Part shown: one piece after another, positions 8,372 through 16,900 of the stretch
Layout of the letters: each line of letters begins with the position of its first letter
Numbering within the stretch: the first letter of the stretch is position 1
Assembly (NCBI RefSeq): GCF_900107375.1
Contig: NZ_FNPT01000015.1
Span: forward strand, 61,289 to 125,288
Reading direction: 5' to 3'
DNA length: 64,000 nucleotides
Source of the DNA: Lysobacter sp. yr284
GTDB lineage: Bacteria > Pseudomonadota > Gammaproteobacteria > Xanthomonadales > Xanthomonadaceae
Program-made: the position numbers and the translations under genes
Notes under the pieces: generated by a model
Seen by the model: only the letters and a program-made list of their open reading frames with translations
What the model was told of the DNA's origin: nothing
Database searches by the model: none

Positions 8372-10012
8372 TCAGTTGACGTTGGCGCCGCTCCACGCCC
8401 GCGCCACCGCCGCGTGCTCGGGCGAGCCCGCGCCGTACAGCTCCGCCGCCGCCTGCAGGGTCAGGGTGCGCGCCTGCGGGTAGGTGGTGTTGCTGGTGAA
8501 CTTGGTGGTCAGCGCGCGGTAGAAGATCTTGCCCGCCTTGTCGCGGCCGATGCCGGCGATCGCGGTGTCGCCGTTGCACACCAGCTGCGCCGAGGTCAGC
8601 CCGGAACCGGCCGGGACCACGGCGCCTTCGGCCAGCAGGTAGAAGAAGCGGTTGCCGACGCCGGAGGTGTAGTGCGGATCGTGGATGCCGCCGGCCGCCA
8701 GGTTCGGATCGAAGCCGCCGGCCGGGTAGCAGTTGAACGACTTGCCGTCGGCGGCCTGGTTGTACATGTCGCGCAAGGCCTTGCCCGCCTCGGTGCGCAC
8801 CATCTCGCCGATGCGGTAGTCGCCCGGATCGTTGGCGTTGTTGGCATAGAACTCGACCAGGGTGCCGAAGATGTCCGAGGCCGATTCGTTGAGCCCGCCG
8901 GCGTCGCCCGAGTACGCCAGGGCGGCGGTCTTGGCGGTCACGCCGTGGGTCATCTCGTGGCCGGCCACGTCGATGCCCACCACCGGCTTGAAGCCGCGGG
9001 CGGCGTCGCCGTCGCCGTAGAACATGGTGTTGGTCAGCGCGACATAGGCCGCGTTGGCGCCGGTGATCGCGCCGGTGGAGGTCTTGAAGGTGGTGTGGGC
9101 GTAGCTCTTGATGCCCTTGCCGTCGCCGGACAGGCCGGTGCGGCTGTGCACGTTCTTGTAGTAGTCCCAGGTCACGCCGACGCCGTAGTGGATGTCGACG
9201 CCGACGCTGTTGCGGTCGCTGGTGCTGTTGTTGCCCCAGACGTTGTCGGTGTCGGTCAGCACCGGGCCGTTGAGGAACAGGATGCTGAACAAGTCGGACA
9301 CCGTCTTGCCCTGCGCGTCGTGGACCGCGCCGTTGCCGCGGGTGGTGTCGATCAGGTCGAACTTGCTCGCGCTCTTCTGGTCGGTGGCGATGCTCAGGTC
9401 GCCGTAGTACAGCGACTTGCCGGTGCCGACGGCGGCCGCGGTCTGGACCAGGTCCTGCACGTCGAGCACCTTGCCGCTGGCGGCGTCGACGTAGTACTTG
9501 ACCAGGCCCGAGTGGGCGTCGGTCTGGGCGCCGGACAGGATCACCTCGTACGCCAGCACCGGCGCCGCGCCGCGCGCGTACACCACCGCCTGGTTGGAAT
9601 AGACCTTGTCAACGCGGCCGTGGAAGCGCGAGCCGGCTTCGACCGCGGCGTCGTCCTTGCTCAGGCGCGCCTTGCCGGTCGGACGCAGCGCGCTGCGCAG
9701 GGTCAGCGACGCGGCGGCGAAGCGGCCGCGCGCGCTGGTCGCAACGACGTCGCCGCCGATCACCGGCATGCCGCGCCAGTGGCGGTCGAAACGGACGTGT
9801 TCGACGCCGTCGCGGTCGACCACCGCATCGCGCGCCTCGAACACGTCTTCGCTGTCGGCCTTCAGCGCGCTGCGGTTGGCCGAGAGCAAGCCTTGCGCCT
9901 GCTGCACCGCCAGCGCGCGCGCGGCCGGCGGCGCGGCGTGCGCGGCCGGCACGGCGGCGGCGATGGCCAGGACCAGGGCGATGCGCTTGGGTACGTTGAA
10001 ATTCGATGTCAT
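8372..10012 (-). CDS. Secreted M4 (thermolysin-family) metalloprotease precursor
   Basis: 546 aa. Residues 1-26 are a Sec signal peptide ending AHA. Residues about 35-190 are an FTP/PepSY-type propeptide (the strand KYYVDAASGKVLDVQDLVQ marks its end). The catalytic domain follows: zinc motif HEMTH at 352-356, third ligand Glu376 in GGLNESASDIFG, and the C-terminal helical lobe with GIHDPHYTSGVGNRFFYLL and IFYRAL. No C-terminal PPC or other accessory domain is present. It is a predicted exported, self-processing endopeptidase, a common weapon and nutrient scavenger in lytic Lysobacter-like bacteria. It is divergent from the serine hydrolase gene across a 397-nt gap. Confidence 0.94.
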   Translation of the reverse strand: MTSNFNVPKRIALVLAIAAAVPAAHAAPPAARALAVQQAQGLLSANRSALKADSEDVFEARDAVVDRDGVEHVRFDRHWRGMPVIGGDVVATSARGRFAAASLTLRSALRPTGKARLSKDDAAVEAGSRFHGRVDKVYSNQAVVYARGAAPVLAYEVILSGAQTDAHSGLVKYYVDAASGKVLDVQDLVQTAAAVGTGKSLYYGDLSIATDQKSASKFDLIDTTRGNGAVHDAQGKTVSDLFSILFLNGPVLTDTDNVWGNNSTSDRNSVGVDIHYGVGVTWDYYKNVHSRTGLSGDGKGIKSYAHTTFKTSTGAITGANAAYVALTNTMFYGDGDAARGFKPVVGIDVAGHEMTHGVTAKTAALAYSGDAGGLNESASDIFGTLVEFYANNANDPGDYRIGEMVRTEAGKALRDMYNQAADGKSFNCYPAGGFDPNLAAGGIHDPHYTSGVGNRFFYLLAEGAVVPAGSGLTSAQLVCNGDTAIAGIGRDKAGKIFYRALTTKFTSNTTYPQARTLTLQAAAELYGAGSPEHAAVARAWSGANVN

Positions 10013-10409
10013 CCGTGTTTCCCCTCATCAAGTGATGCAAGCGCCGGTACGGCCGGCGAACCGCGACGGCGTGGGCGGCCGTCGCGATCATCTTGGGTCG
10101 GCGCGAACGCGCCGGCTGCGATGCCGCAACCCCGATCGCAGCCCGAATTGCGGAAGCGCTTCGCAGTTTTCGCATTCGTCATATGACGCTAAATCGTTCA
10201 TCGTTCGCCTGCATCGGAAAACTGCGACGCAGGCACCGTGCGGTTTCTCGGGTAACCAATTCGCTTCGCCGTCGCGTCGTGTGGCGGCGATGCATTCAAT
10301 GGGCACAAAGCCGGTGCAATGCGATGGTGCGCTTCGCGATGCTGCGCATGCCTGGCGTTCGCTGACGCGCCGTGGTGTATGGTCGCGGCTTTCCCAACTA
10401 AGTCCGCAC
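10013..10409. other. Divergent promoter region
   Basis: 397 nt without a gene, between the starts of the M4 protease and the serine hydrolase. The middle (about 10140-10300) is clearly less GC-rich than its surroundings. It holds a perfect 12-bp palindrome and, near the right end, a TATGGT -10-like hexamer at about 10377. No RNA gene is seen. Confidence 0.6.
10177..10188. promoter_or_regulatory. Perfect palindrome CGTCATATGACG, candidate operator
   Basis: Twelve-base perfect dyad in the AT-richer centre of the divergent region, 165 nt upstream of the protease start and 222 nt upstream of the hydrolase start. The binding protein is unknown; it is not a CRP/Clp consensus. Confidence 0.4.
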
Positions 10410-11663
10410 ATGCGCCTGCCCGCTCTGAAATCGCTCCTGCTGCTGGCCGCGTTGCTGGCGCCCGCGGCCGATGCGCGCGACGCCGCGACGCCCACCGGCA
10501 CCCGCATCGCCGCGCAACGGCTGGCGCGCATCGACGCCGCGCTGCAGCGCTACGTCGACGACGGCCGCATCGCCGGCGCGGTCGCGCTGGTGCTGCAGGA
10601 CGGACGGCCGGTGTACCAGCGCGCGTTCGGCTGGAGCGACAAGGAGGCCGGCCGGCGCATGCGCGAGGACACCGTCTTCCGCATCGCTTCGCAGACCAAG
10701 GCGCTGACCAGCGCCGCGATCCTGATGCTGGCCGAGGAAGGACGGCTGAGCCTGGACGAACCGGTCGCGCGCACCATTCCCGCCTTCGCCAAGACCACCG
10801 TCGCCGTCGCCGGCAGCGAACCGGTCGCGGCCGGCCGCCGCATCACCGTGCGCGACCTGCTGACCCACACCGCCGGCATTTCCTACGGCACCGACGCGGC
10901 GGTCCGCGACGCCTACCGCGCCCAGGGCCTGGGCCCGGCCGCCGGCTACGGCTGGTACACCGCCGACAAGGACGAAGCCACCTGCGCGACGATGGAGCGG
11001 CTGGCGACGCTGCCGTTCGTGGCCCAGCCCGGCGAGCGCTGGGTCTACGGCTACAACACCGACATCCTCGGCTGCGTGGTCGAGCGCGCCTCGGGCGTGG
11101 CGCTGGACGAATTCATCCGCACCCGCATCGCCGCACCGCTGGGCCTGCGCGATACCCAGTTCTTCCTGCCGCCGGCACAGCGCGAACGGCTCGCCGCGGT
11201 GTACGCCAGCGGCGACGACGGCCGCGCCGCGCGCGCGCCCGACGGCGCCCGCGGCCAGGGCCATTACATCGACGGCCCGCGCCGCAACTTCGCCGGCGGC
11301 GCCGGGCTGCTGTCGACCGCGCGCGACTACGCGCGTTTCCTGGAAGCGATCCGCCGCGGCGGCGAACTCGACGGCGTGCGCATCCTCTCGCCGCGCAGCG
11401 TGCGGCTGATGCGCAGCGACCAGTCCGGCGCGCTGTATCCCGACGAAGGCAAGGGTTTCGGCTACGGGTTCGAAGTCACCGAACGCTACGGCGCGAACGG
11501 GCTCGACGGCGAGGGCGCATACGGCTGGGCCGGCGCGTACGGCACGCTGTACCGCGTGGACCCGCAAGCGCGGCTGGTGATGGTGCTGATGATCCAGCAA
11601 CTGCCCAACCGCACCGATATCCAATCGGTGTTCCCGACCCTGGTGTACCAGGCGTTGGAGTGA
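10410..11663 (+). CDS. Exported serine hydrolase, beta-lactamase class C family
   Basis: 417 aa. A signal peptide covers about residues 1-22. The beta-lactamase fold shows the nucleophile motif S-x-x-K as SQTK (94-97), the YxN-type motif YGYNT near residue 215 and an HxG-like segment near the C-terminus (GAYGWAGAYGTLY). The LLTHTAGISYG stretch is typical of the EstB/penicillin-binding-protein 4-like esterases. Such proteins are usually esterases, D-aminopeptidases or carboxypeptidases rather than resistance enzymes. It stands alone, followed by a REP pair. A second, longer member of the superfamily is at 32457. Confidence 0.88.
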   Translation: MRLPALKSLLLLAALLAPAADARDAATPTGTRIAAQRLARIDAALQRYVDDGRIAGAVALVLQDGRPVYQRAFGWSDKEAGRRMREDTVFRIASQTKALTSAAILMLAEEGRLSLDEPVARTIPAFAKTTVAVAGSEPVAAGRRITVRDLLTHTAGISYGTDAAVRDAYRAQGLGPAAGYGWYTADKDEATCATMERLATLPFVAQPGERWVYGYNTDILGCVVERASGVALDEFIRTRIAAPLGLRDTQFFLPPAQRERLAAVYASGDDGRAARAPDGARGQGHYIDGPRRNFAGGAGLLSTARDYARFLEAIRRGGELDGVRILSPRSVRLMRSDQSGALYPDEGKGFGYGFEVTERYGANGLDGEGAYGWAGAYGTLYRVDPQARLVMVLMIQQLPNRTDIQSVFPTLVYQALE

Positions 11664-11700
11664 GGGTCGTGGCAGGGGCTGGCGCGGCGACCTGAAACCA

Positions 11701-11784
11701 GAGCGTCGGGCCTGAAGGCCCTCCCACAGAAGCCGCGGCGACCCGCCTGCAGCTGTTGTGGGGGCTTCAGCCCCGATGCTTTTC
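11701..11784. repeat. REP-like family A inverted pair
   Basis: Left arm GAGCGTCGGGCCTGAAGGCC plus CTCCCACA, right arm TTGTGGGGGCTTCAGCCCCG. The left arm pairs C with G and the right arm G with C at the same stem position. It lies between two convergent genes and may act as a transcription end. Confidence 0.8.
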
Positions 11785-11842
11785 GACCCGGCGCGGCGCG
11801 ACGATCCGGAACACAGTCATCGGACCGAAGCCCCCGCGCGCT

Positions 11843-13030
11843 TCAGTCCTCGACGATCGCGTGCGGCAAGAAGCGCGAGGTGTCCTGGGTGATCGGGCCT
11901 TCGTCCTCGCGGATGCCCATGCCGGCGGCCTGGTCGGCGACGACCCAGCTGCCGATCAAGGGGTAGTTCGCCTCGCCGTCGGCGCCGTCGAAGCGCGGCA
12001 ACGGGTGCAAGGCTTGGCGGATGGTCGGGCCGTCTTCGTAGGGGCCGTCGCTGCGCAGGCGCTCGCCGTCCAGGCCGACCAGTTCGATGTTGGCGCCTTC
12101 GCGCGAGAACAGCGGCTTGCGCACCCAGCCCGGCGCCAGTTCGCCGGCGTCGGCGTCTTCGAAGTGCGCTTCCAGCAGGTTGGGGTGGCCGGGGTGGCGC
12201 TCCCACAGCAGCGGCAGCACGCCCTTGTTGCTGAGGATCGCCTTCCACGCCGGCTCGATCAGCTGCACGCGCGAGCCGGCCAGCTTGGGGCCGTACTCCT
12301 CGACGAACATCCACTCCAGCGGATACAGCTTGAACAAGGTGCGGATGACCCGGTCCTCGCCGTCGGTGAAATAGCCCTCGCGGCTCAGGCCGATGCCTTC
12401 GATGCTCAGCTCCAGCGTGTCCACGCCGGCCTGTTCGGCGCAGTCGCGCAGGTACCGCACCGTGCCTTGGTCCTCGGGCGAATCCTCGACCGCGGCGAAG
12501 TGCACCGGCGTGGCGATGCGCTTGTCGCGGGCGAGCGCGCCGAAGGTCTCGATCAGCAGTTCCTGGATGCGGTTGTACTGGTCGCTGCCCTCGCCGAGCG
12601 CGCCGCGGGCGATGCTCTGCTCCAGCCACAGCCACTGGAAGTACGCCGCTTCATACAGCGAGGTCGGCGTGTCGTAGTTGAGCTCGTAGAGCTTGGCCGG
12701 GCCGCGGCCGTCGTAGGCCAGGTCCATGCGTCCGTACAGGTGCGGCTCGCCGCGGCGCCAGGAGTCGGCGATCCAGTCCCAGTACTCGCGCGGGATCGCC
12801 AGCCGTTCCAGCAACCGCTCCGAACCGACGACCTCGTCGACCAGGGCCATCGCCATGTCGTGAAGCTCTTGGGTCGGCTGCTCGATCTCGTCCTCGATCT
12901 GGCGCAGGCCGAACGCGTAGTACGCGCGCTCGTCCCAGTACGGCGCGCCGTCGATGGTGTGGAAGCGGAAGCCGAGCGATTCGGCCTGTTCGCGCCAGTC
13001 CGGGCGTTCGGGTACGACGATGCGTTTCAT
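11843..13030 (-). CDS. yjfC: Glutathionylspermidine synthase-like ATP-grasp ligase (YjfC/YgiC)
   Basis: 395 aa, full length for the stand-alone synthetase domain; no amidase half is present. Family landmarks are YWDERAYYAF, LYGRMDLAYDG, KLYELNYDTPTSLYEAAYFQWLWLE (in pieces at about 108-132), EEYGPKLAGSRVQLIEPAWKAILSNKG and the C-terminal GSWVVADQAAGMGIRED. In Escherichia coli YgiC and YjfC have this fold, and the ligated substrates are not established. It is the last gene of the yjfIJ-channel-KLMC operon, 21 nt after the lipoprotein gene, which suggests that the lipoprotein and DUF350 protein work with the ligase product at the envelope. Confidence 0.9.
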   Translation of the reverse strand: MKRIVVPERPDWREQAESLGFRFHTIDGAPYWDERAYYAFGLRQIEDEIEQPTQELHDMAMALVDEVVGSERLLERLAIPREYWDWIADSWRRGEPHLYGRMDLAYDGRGPAKLYELNYDTPTSLYEAAYFQWLWLEQSIARGALGEGSDQYNRIQELLIETFGALARDKRIATPVHFAAVEDSPEDQGTVRYLRDCAEQAGVDTLELSIEGIGLSREGYFTDGEDRVIRTLFKLYPLEWMFVEEYGPKLAGSRVQLIEPAWKAILSNKGVLPLLWERHPGHPNLLEAHFEDADAGELAPGWVRKPLFSREGANIELVGLDGERLRSDGPYEDGPTIRQALHPLPRFDGADGEANYPLIGSWVVADQAAGMGIREDEGPITQDTSRFLPHAIVED

Positions 13031-13051
13031 GCGCGCTCGATTGTCTGCGGA

Positions 13052-13687
13052 TCAGCCGCCGCGGCCGAAGCTGCGGCTGCTGCTGGAACTGCTGCTGCTG
13101 CGGCCAAAGCCGCCGCGCGCCGCGGCGCTGGAGCCGAAGCCCGCGCGCGAGACGGTGACCGCGCGCGCCGGCAGCGCGGTGTCGCCGGCCTTCTTGCCGT
13201 AGACGGTGCCGCTGGAGGTGCCGATCTGCTTGCCGTCGGGCTTGAGGTAGCCGCCGTTGCGGTAGTCGCGGTACAGCGGCGAGACGCCGCCGACGTGGTA
13301 GTAGCGGTTGCCGCCGCTCATCAGCTGCGAGGCCGCGTAGCCGAGCAGGAAGCCGGTCATCGGCGGGATGTAATAGGGCTGGCTGGCGTTCGCCTGCTGC
13401 CCCTGCAGCGGCGTGCAGGCGCCGAACTGCTGGTTGCACTCCTGCTCGCTCTCGAAGCGCGGGGCGACCTTCTCGTGCTCGACCACGGCCTGGCCGTAGG
13501 CCTTCTCGCACTCCTCGCGCGAGATCTCGGTCTGCACCGTGCACTCTTCGCGCGAGGTCAGGATCTTGCCGCTGGGATCGTCGTCGCAGCCGGCCAGCAC
13601 CGCCGGCGCGGCCACCGCCATCAGCACCAGCTTGAGGTTGCGCGAGCGCTTGCCGCGCCGCGCGGAATCGTGGGCGTTGGTGGTCAT
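13052..13687 (-). CDS. yjfM: DUF1190 lipoprotein, YgiB/YjfM family
   Basis: 211 aa. After a basic N-terminus and a hydrophobic helix there is a lipobox, LAGC, with the acylated Cys at about 33. Then comes the DUF1190 pattern: paired cysteines in EECTVQTEISREECEKAYG and a region with FESEQECNQQFGACTPL. The C-terminal third is low-complexity, with YYIPPMTGFLLGYAASQLM followed by a Gly/Ser-rich end containing eight serines in a row. This fits the E. coli YgiB/YjfM outer-membrane-associated proteins. It lies 8 nt after the DUF350 gene, so cotranscription is near certain. Confidence 0.88.
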   Translation of the reverse strand: MTTNAHDSARRGKRSRNLKLVLMAVAAPAVLAGCDDDPSGKILTSREECTVQTEISREECEKAYGQAVVEHEKVAPRFESEQECNQQFGACTPLQGQQANASQPYYIPPMTGFLLGYAASQLMSGGNRYYHVGGVSPLYRDYRNGGYLKPDGKQIGTSSGTVYGKKAGDTALPARAVTVSRAGFGSSAAARGGFGRSSSSSSSSRSFGRGG

Positions 13688-13695
13688 GGCATCGC

Positions 13696-14103
13696 TCACG
13701 GCGTCATCGCGGCGGCGTTGATCAGGCCGACGCTGACCGACACGCCGGCGTAGAACACGCCCGCGCCGACCTGGCCGTCGGTGATCTGCTGCGACAGCTT
13801 CGGCGCGACCAGGCGCGCGATCAGGTAGGCGAACACCTGCACCACCACCGCGGCCGCGCCCCAGATCGCCGCGTCGATCAGGCTGACCGAGTTGGAGATC
13901 GCCGAGTGCAGCGGCAGCGCCAGGCCGACCAGAGTGCCGGCGAAGCCGGTCGCGGCGGCGGCGTTGCCGGCGCGGATCAGGCTCAGCTCGCGGTGCGGGG
14001 TGATCAGCGACACCGCCAGCGCGGCCAGGATCAGCACGCCGATGCCGGTGCCGGCGTAGGCGAGGAAGTTGAGGAAGCTGTGGGCGTTGATCGGTGCGTC
14101 CAT
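13696..14103 (-). CDS. yjfL: DUF350 membrane protein (YjfL)
   Basis: 135 aa with four predicted helices, about 10-32, 50-70, 77-100 and 110-130. The spacing and the small-residue-rich helices (GFAGTLVGLALPL, LIARLVAPKLSQQI) match DUF350 proteins, which occur as tandem or single copies beside glutathionylspermidine-synthase-like ligases. Function is unknown; a membrane channel or sensor role is only an inference from context. Confidence 0.87.
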   Translation of the reverse strand: MDAPINAHSFLNFLAYAGTGIGVLILAALAVSLITPHRELSLIRAGNAAAATGFAGTLVGLALPLHSAISNSVSLIDAAIWGAAAVVVQVFAYLIARLVAPKLSQQITDGQVGAGVFYAGVSVSVGLINAAAMTP

Positions 14104-14148
14104 GGTGGGTCCTTGCGATGAATGCGCGCGACGGCGCGCTGGGCGGCG

Positions 14149-14811
14149 TCAGGTGATGTCGAGGTCGGCGGTGTTGAGGTCGATGCCGAGCGCGTAGGTG
14201 ACCACGAATTCGCTGGGGCCGTAGTCCTCGGCGGTGACCAGCAGGAATTCGTCGCGATCCAGCTCCGGAACCTCGCGCCGATAGAGCATCGCGTAGTGGG
14301 TCAGGTCGTCGTCGCGGCGCGGCGGGTCGTGGCGGTAGAGCACCTCGTCGTAGACCACCGGCGGGACTTTCTCGGCGACGTCGTCGCCGAACTCGCGGAA
14401 CCAGGTGCGGCCGGCGTAGTCGATCGACGCCGCGCCCAGGTGCGGGCTGTCCTGGATGAAGCGCTTGAACGCGGTCTGGTTGGCCGGGTTCACGGTGTCG
14501 TGGAAGACGAAGGCCTTGATGCCCTCGACCTGGCCGTTGGCGGTGCTGACCTGCAGGTAGGCGTCTTCGTCGAGATAGAAACGGTGCAGGGCGTGGCCGC
14601 CGCGCAGGTCGATGTAGCCGTAGCAGGGAATGCCCTGGTGCCCTTCGGGCAGACGCAGGGTCCAGGCCTGCGGGTTGGCGCGGAAGGTCAGCGTGTCGAA
14701 CGCGACCCGGCCGTTGATGCGCAGCCCCAGCGGCAGTTCGTGCGCGAACGGCAGCGCGGGCTTGCCCTCTTCGCGCTTCTTGCCGCCGAACAATCCATCC
14801 AACCAACCCAT
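14149..14811 (-). CDS. yjfK: DUF2491 protein (YjfK)
   Basis: 220 aa, cytoplasmic, no signal peptide. It begins with MGWLDGLFGGKK and includes GLRINGRVAFDTLTFR, HRFYLDEDAYLQV and the acidic C-terminal segment DEFLLVTAEDYGPSEFVV, which I recognise as YjfK-like. The frame stays open upstream but the channel gene ends only 25 nt away, so the ATG at 14811 is used. Function unknown; its position between channel and DUF350 genes is the same relative order as in the E. coli operon. Confidence 0.82.
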   Translation of the reverse strand: MGWLDGLFGGKKREEGKPALPFAHELPLGLRINGRVAFDTLTFRANPQAWTLRLPEGHQGIPCYGYIDLRGGHALHRFYLDEDAYLQVSTANGQVEGIKAFVFHDTVNPANQTAFKRFIQDSPHLGAASIDYAGRTWFREFGDDVAEKVPPVVYDEVLYRHDPPRRDDDLTHYAMLYRREVPELDRDEFLLVTAEDYGPSEFVVTYALGIDLNTADLDIT

Positions 14812-14836
14812 CGCGGTGACCTCGTCTTCGGTGTGT

Positions 14837-15886
14837 TCAATCCGCCGCGAGCGAGGCCCACGGCAGGCGCGCGCCGTCGATGCGCGCGTCGGCAAGGTAA
14901 TACAACAAGGTGCCCGGCGCGATCTGGGCATGATCGGGCGGATTCAGCACCGGCGCGCAGGTGCGGCCGTCGCGGTAGCCGATCCACAGCGCCGCCTCGT
15001 GGCGGAACGCCGCGGCCAGCCGGCCCGCGCGCACCGGCGCGGCGGCGGCCGGCACCTGCAAGCTGAATTGGGTCGGGCCGCCCGCGCCGAGCCATTCGCC
15101 GGCCACCAGCGAGCTGCCGGCGTCCTGGGCCGCGCGCGCGATCACGTCCACGTGCAGCGGCCGGGTGCACTCCACGTGCGGGTAGTGGCTGCGCACCAGC
15201 TGCGCCACCGCCTCGGAGCCGAAGTGGGCGACGATGTGCGCCGACGGCTTTTGCGCCATCACCGCGAACACCGCCGCCAGCGAGCGGTCGTCGTCGGCCG
15301 CGTGCACGATCACCCGCGCCGCGCCGGCCAGCGCGGCGCGCTCGTATTCGCCGCAATCGGCGTAGGAATCGACCGCGACGAAGCGGATCTGGTCCGGCAG
15401 CGGATTCTCGGCCAGGCCTTCGGCGACCAGCACGATGCCTTCGTCGTCGGTATGGGTGTCGGCCAGCAGCAACTGCACCAGCCGCTGCGATTCGCGGCCG
15501 TGCCAGCCGATCAGCACGGTGTGGCCGCGCATGTCTTCGTAGCTCATCTTGCCCATCTGATGGCGCCTCCAGAAATTGAGCAGGCCGGCGCTGGTCTTGG
15601 CCAGGATCGAGGCGAACAGGGCGATCGCGCCGGGCATCACGAACAACGCGGCGACCCAGCGCCCGGCCGCGCTGCCCGGCGACAGATCGCCGTAGCCGAT
15701 GGTGCTGGCCGTGGTGACGTAGTAGTAGACGAAGGAATCCCAGCCCAGCAGCTTGGCTTCGCCGGCCGCGGCCAGCAGCAGCCAGGTGGCGCTCATGTGC
15801 ACCGTCAGCGCGGTGGCGACCACGCCCCAGCTGATCCGGCGCAAATGCCCGCGCAGACTGCGGTAGAGCCTGTCCAGGACGATCAT
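14837..15886 (-). CDS. Two-helix K+ channel with RCK (TrkA-N-like) domain
   Basis: 349 aa. Two transmembrane helices (about 20-42 and 75-97) flank a pore loop with the potassium selectivity filter TIGYGD (62-67). A cytosolic Rossmann-like domain begins at about 115 (GHTVLIGWHGRESQRLV); its glycine motif departs from GxGxxG. It includes acidic strand ends (VAVDSYAD) and DDDRSLAAVFAVM. The C-terminal 70 residues may be a TrkA-C-like ligand-binding part. It is inserted within the yjfIJKLMC-type operon, between the PspA-like and DUF2491 genes, so ion flux is probably linked to this envelope-stress module. The E. coli operon lacks it. Confidence 0.9.
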   Translation of the reverse strand: MIVLDRLYRSLRGHLRRISWGVVATALTVHMSATWLLLAAAGEAKLLGWDSFVYYYVTTASTIGYGDLSPGSAAGRWVAALFVMPGAIALFASILAKTSAGLLNFWRRHQMGKMSYEDMRGHTVLIGWHGRESQRLVQLLLADTHTDDEGIVLVAEGLAENPLPDQIRFVAVDSYADCGEYERAALAGAARVIVHAADDDRSLAAVFAVMAQKPSAHIVAHFGSEAVAQLVRSHYPHVECTRPLHVDVIARAAQDAGSSLVAGEWLGAGGPTQFSLQVPAAAAPVRAGRLAAAFRHEAALWIGYRDGRTCAPVLNPPDHAQIAPGTLLYYLADARIDGARLPWASLAAD

Positions 15887-16028
15887 GGCGCGGGCCTGCG
15901 GCGTCGCATGCGCGGATTCGGCATCCTTTTTTCCTGGCGGCGGCGCTTCGTGCGCCGGTGTGTCGCTTCGAGCGTGGCGCGGGCGGCGGGCCTGCGCCCG
16001 AGGGCGGGCTTCGCCGCAACGGATTTGT

Positions 16029-16093
16029 CGCGGTCGCCTCCCGCGCAGCGCCTACATGGGCTACCGGTAGGAACTGCGCGGGAGGCGACCGCG
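16029..16093. repeat. REP-like family C inverted pair
   Basis: Two near-perfect inverted arms sharing GCGCGGGAGGCGACCGCG, each next to GTAGG. The end GCGACCGCG is the same as in family B, but the hairpin core is replaced. It lies in the 249-nt gap between the PspA-like and channel genes, inside the operon, where it may cause differential expression. Confidence 0.75.
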
Positions 16094-16135
16094 AAAATCA
16101 TGCGGCGGCGCGAGCGGTCCCGCGCCGCAAACGCC

Positions 16136-16900
16136 TCAGTCCTTGCGCTCGACCTTGTCGGTCTCGCGCACTTCCGCCGCCGGCAGCGACAGCGGCTCGT
16201 GGCTGAGCTGCTGCACCGGCTTCTCGCGGAAGCGCTCCAGGATGTTGTCGACGCTGGTGGATTCCGGCAGCAGGCCGGCCGCTTCCAGGCGCTTGTTCAG
16301 GTCGCCGTCGCCGGTCTCGGACTCCAGCTGCGCCGCCGCTTCCAGGCGCGCGCCGCGTTCGGCCTGGCGCTGCTGGATGCGCTCGAGCGAATCCAGCGCG
16401 GTGGTGACCTTGCCGTTGGCGCCGGAGTGGCGAGAGGCCACCGCGGTCTGCGCGCGCTGCACCGCTTCGGTGGCCTTGACCGTGTCGACCTGCTGCTTGA
16501 CCCGCGCCAGCTTGCGCTCGGTGGCGGTGATCGCGGTCTTGAGCTGGGTGATGCTGGCATCAAAGCTGGCGATGGCCTGCTCGTCGTTCTTCAGGTCGGT
16601 CTCGACCGTGGCCAGGCGCTCGGCCACTTCGCGCGCGAGCTGCTCGTTGCCCTGGCGCAGGGCGCCGCCGATGTAGGCCTCGTACTCGGCCTTCTTGGCG
16701 AAACGGTCCTTGCTGCGGTTGGCCTGCAGCTGGCGCTGGGCCATGACCTTGGTCAGCTCTTCCTTGGACCGCGCCAGCTCGGTGCCGGCGTCGCGGATCT
16801 CCTGGTCGAGGATCTTCAGCGCGTTGGCGTCGACCACGGCCTGGCCGGCCTCGTGCGCGGTGCCGCGGAACAGGGTCAGGATTTTCTGCAGGATGCTCAT
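16136..16900 (-). CDS. yjfJ: PspA/IM30-family protein (YjfJ)
   Basis: 254 aa, predicted almost entirely alpha-helical coiled coil from about 25 to 200, with a short amphipathic N-terminus (MSILQKILTLFRG) like that which PspA uses to bind membranes. Heptad-rich segments such as ATVETDLKNDEQAIASF and ITATERKLARVKQQVD are visible. PspA-type proteins form membrane-binding, ESCRT-III-like assemblies that react to envelope damage. No PspF or PspBC is near; in E. coli the YjfJ paralogue sits in the same yjf operon. The start overlaps the yjfI stop by four bases. Confidence 0.92.
   Translation of the reverse strand: MSILQKILTLFRGTAHEAGQAVVDANALKILDQEIRDAGTELARSKEELTKVMAQRQLQANRSKDRFAKKAEYEAYIGGALRQGNEQLAREVAERLATVETDLKNDEQAIASFDASITQLKTAITATERKLARVKQQVDTVKATEAVQRAQTAVASRHSGANGKVTTALDSLERIQQRQAERGARLEAAAQLESETGDGDLNKRLEAAGLLPESTSVDNILERFREKPVQQLSHEPLSLPAAEVRETDKVERKD

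Noticed and set aside
10410..11663. Class C beta-lactamase resistance gene
   Set aside because: It has SQTK and YGYNT motifs but belongs to the EstB/PBP4-like hydrolase group; antibiotic resistance cannot be inferred.
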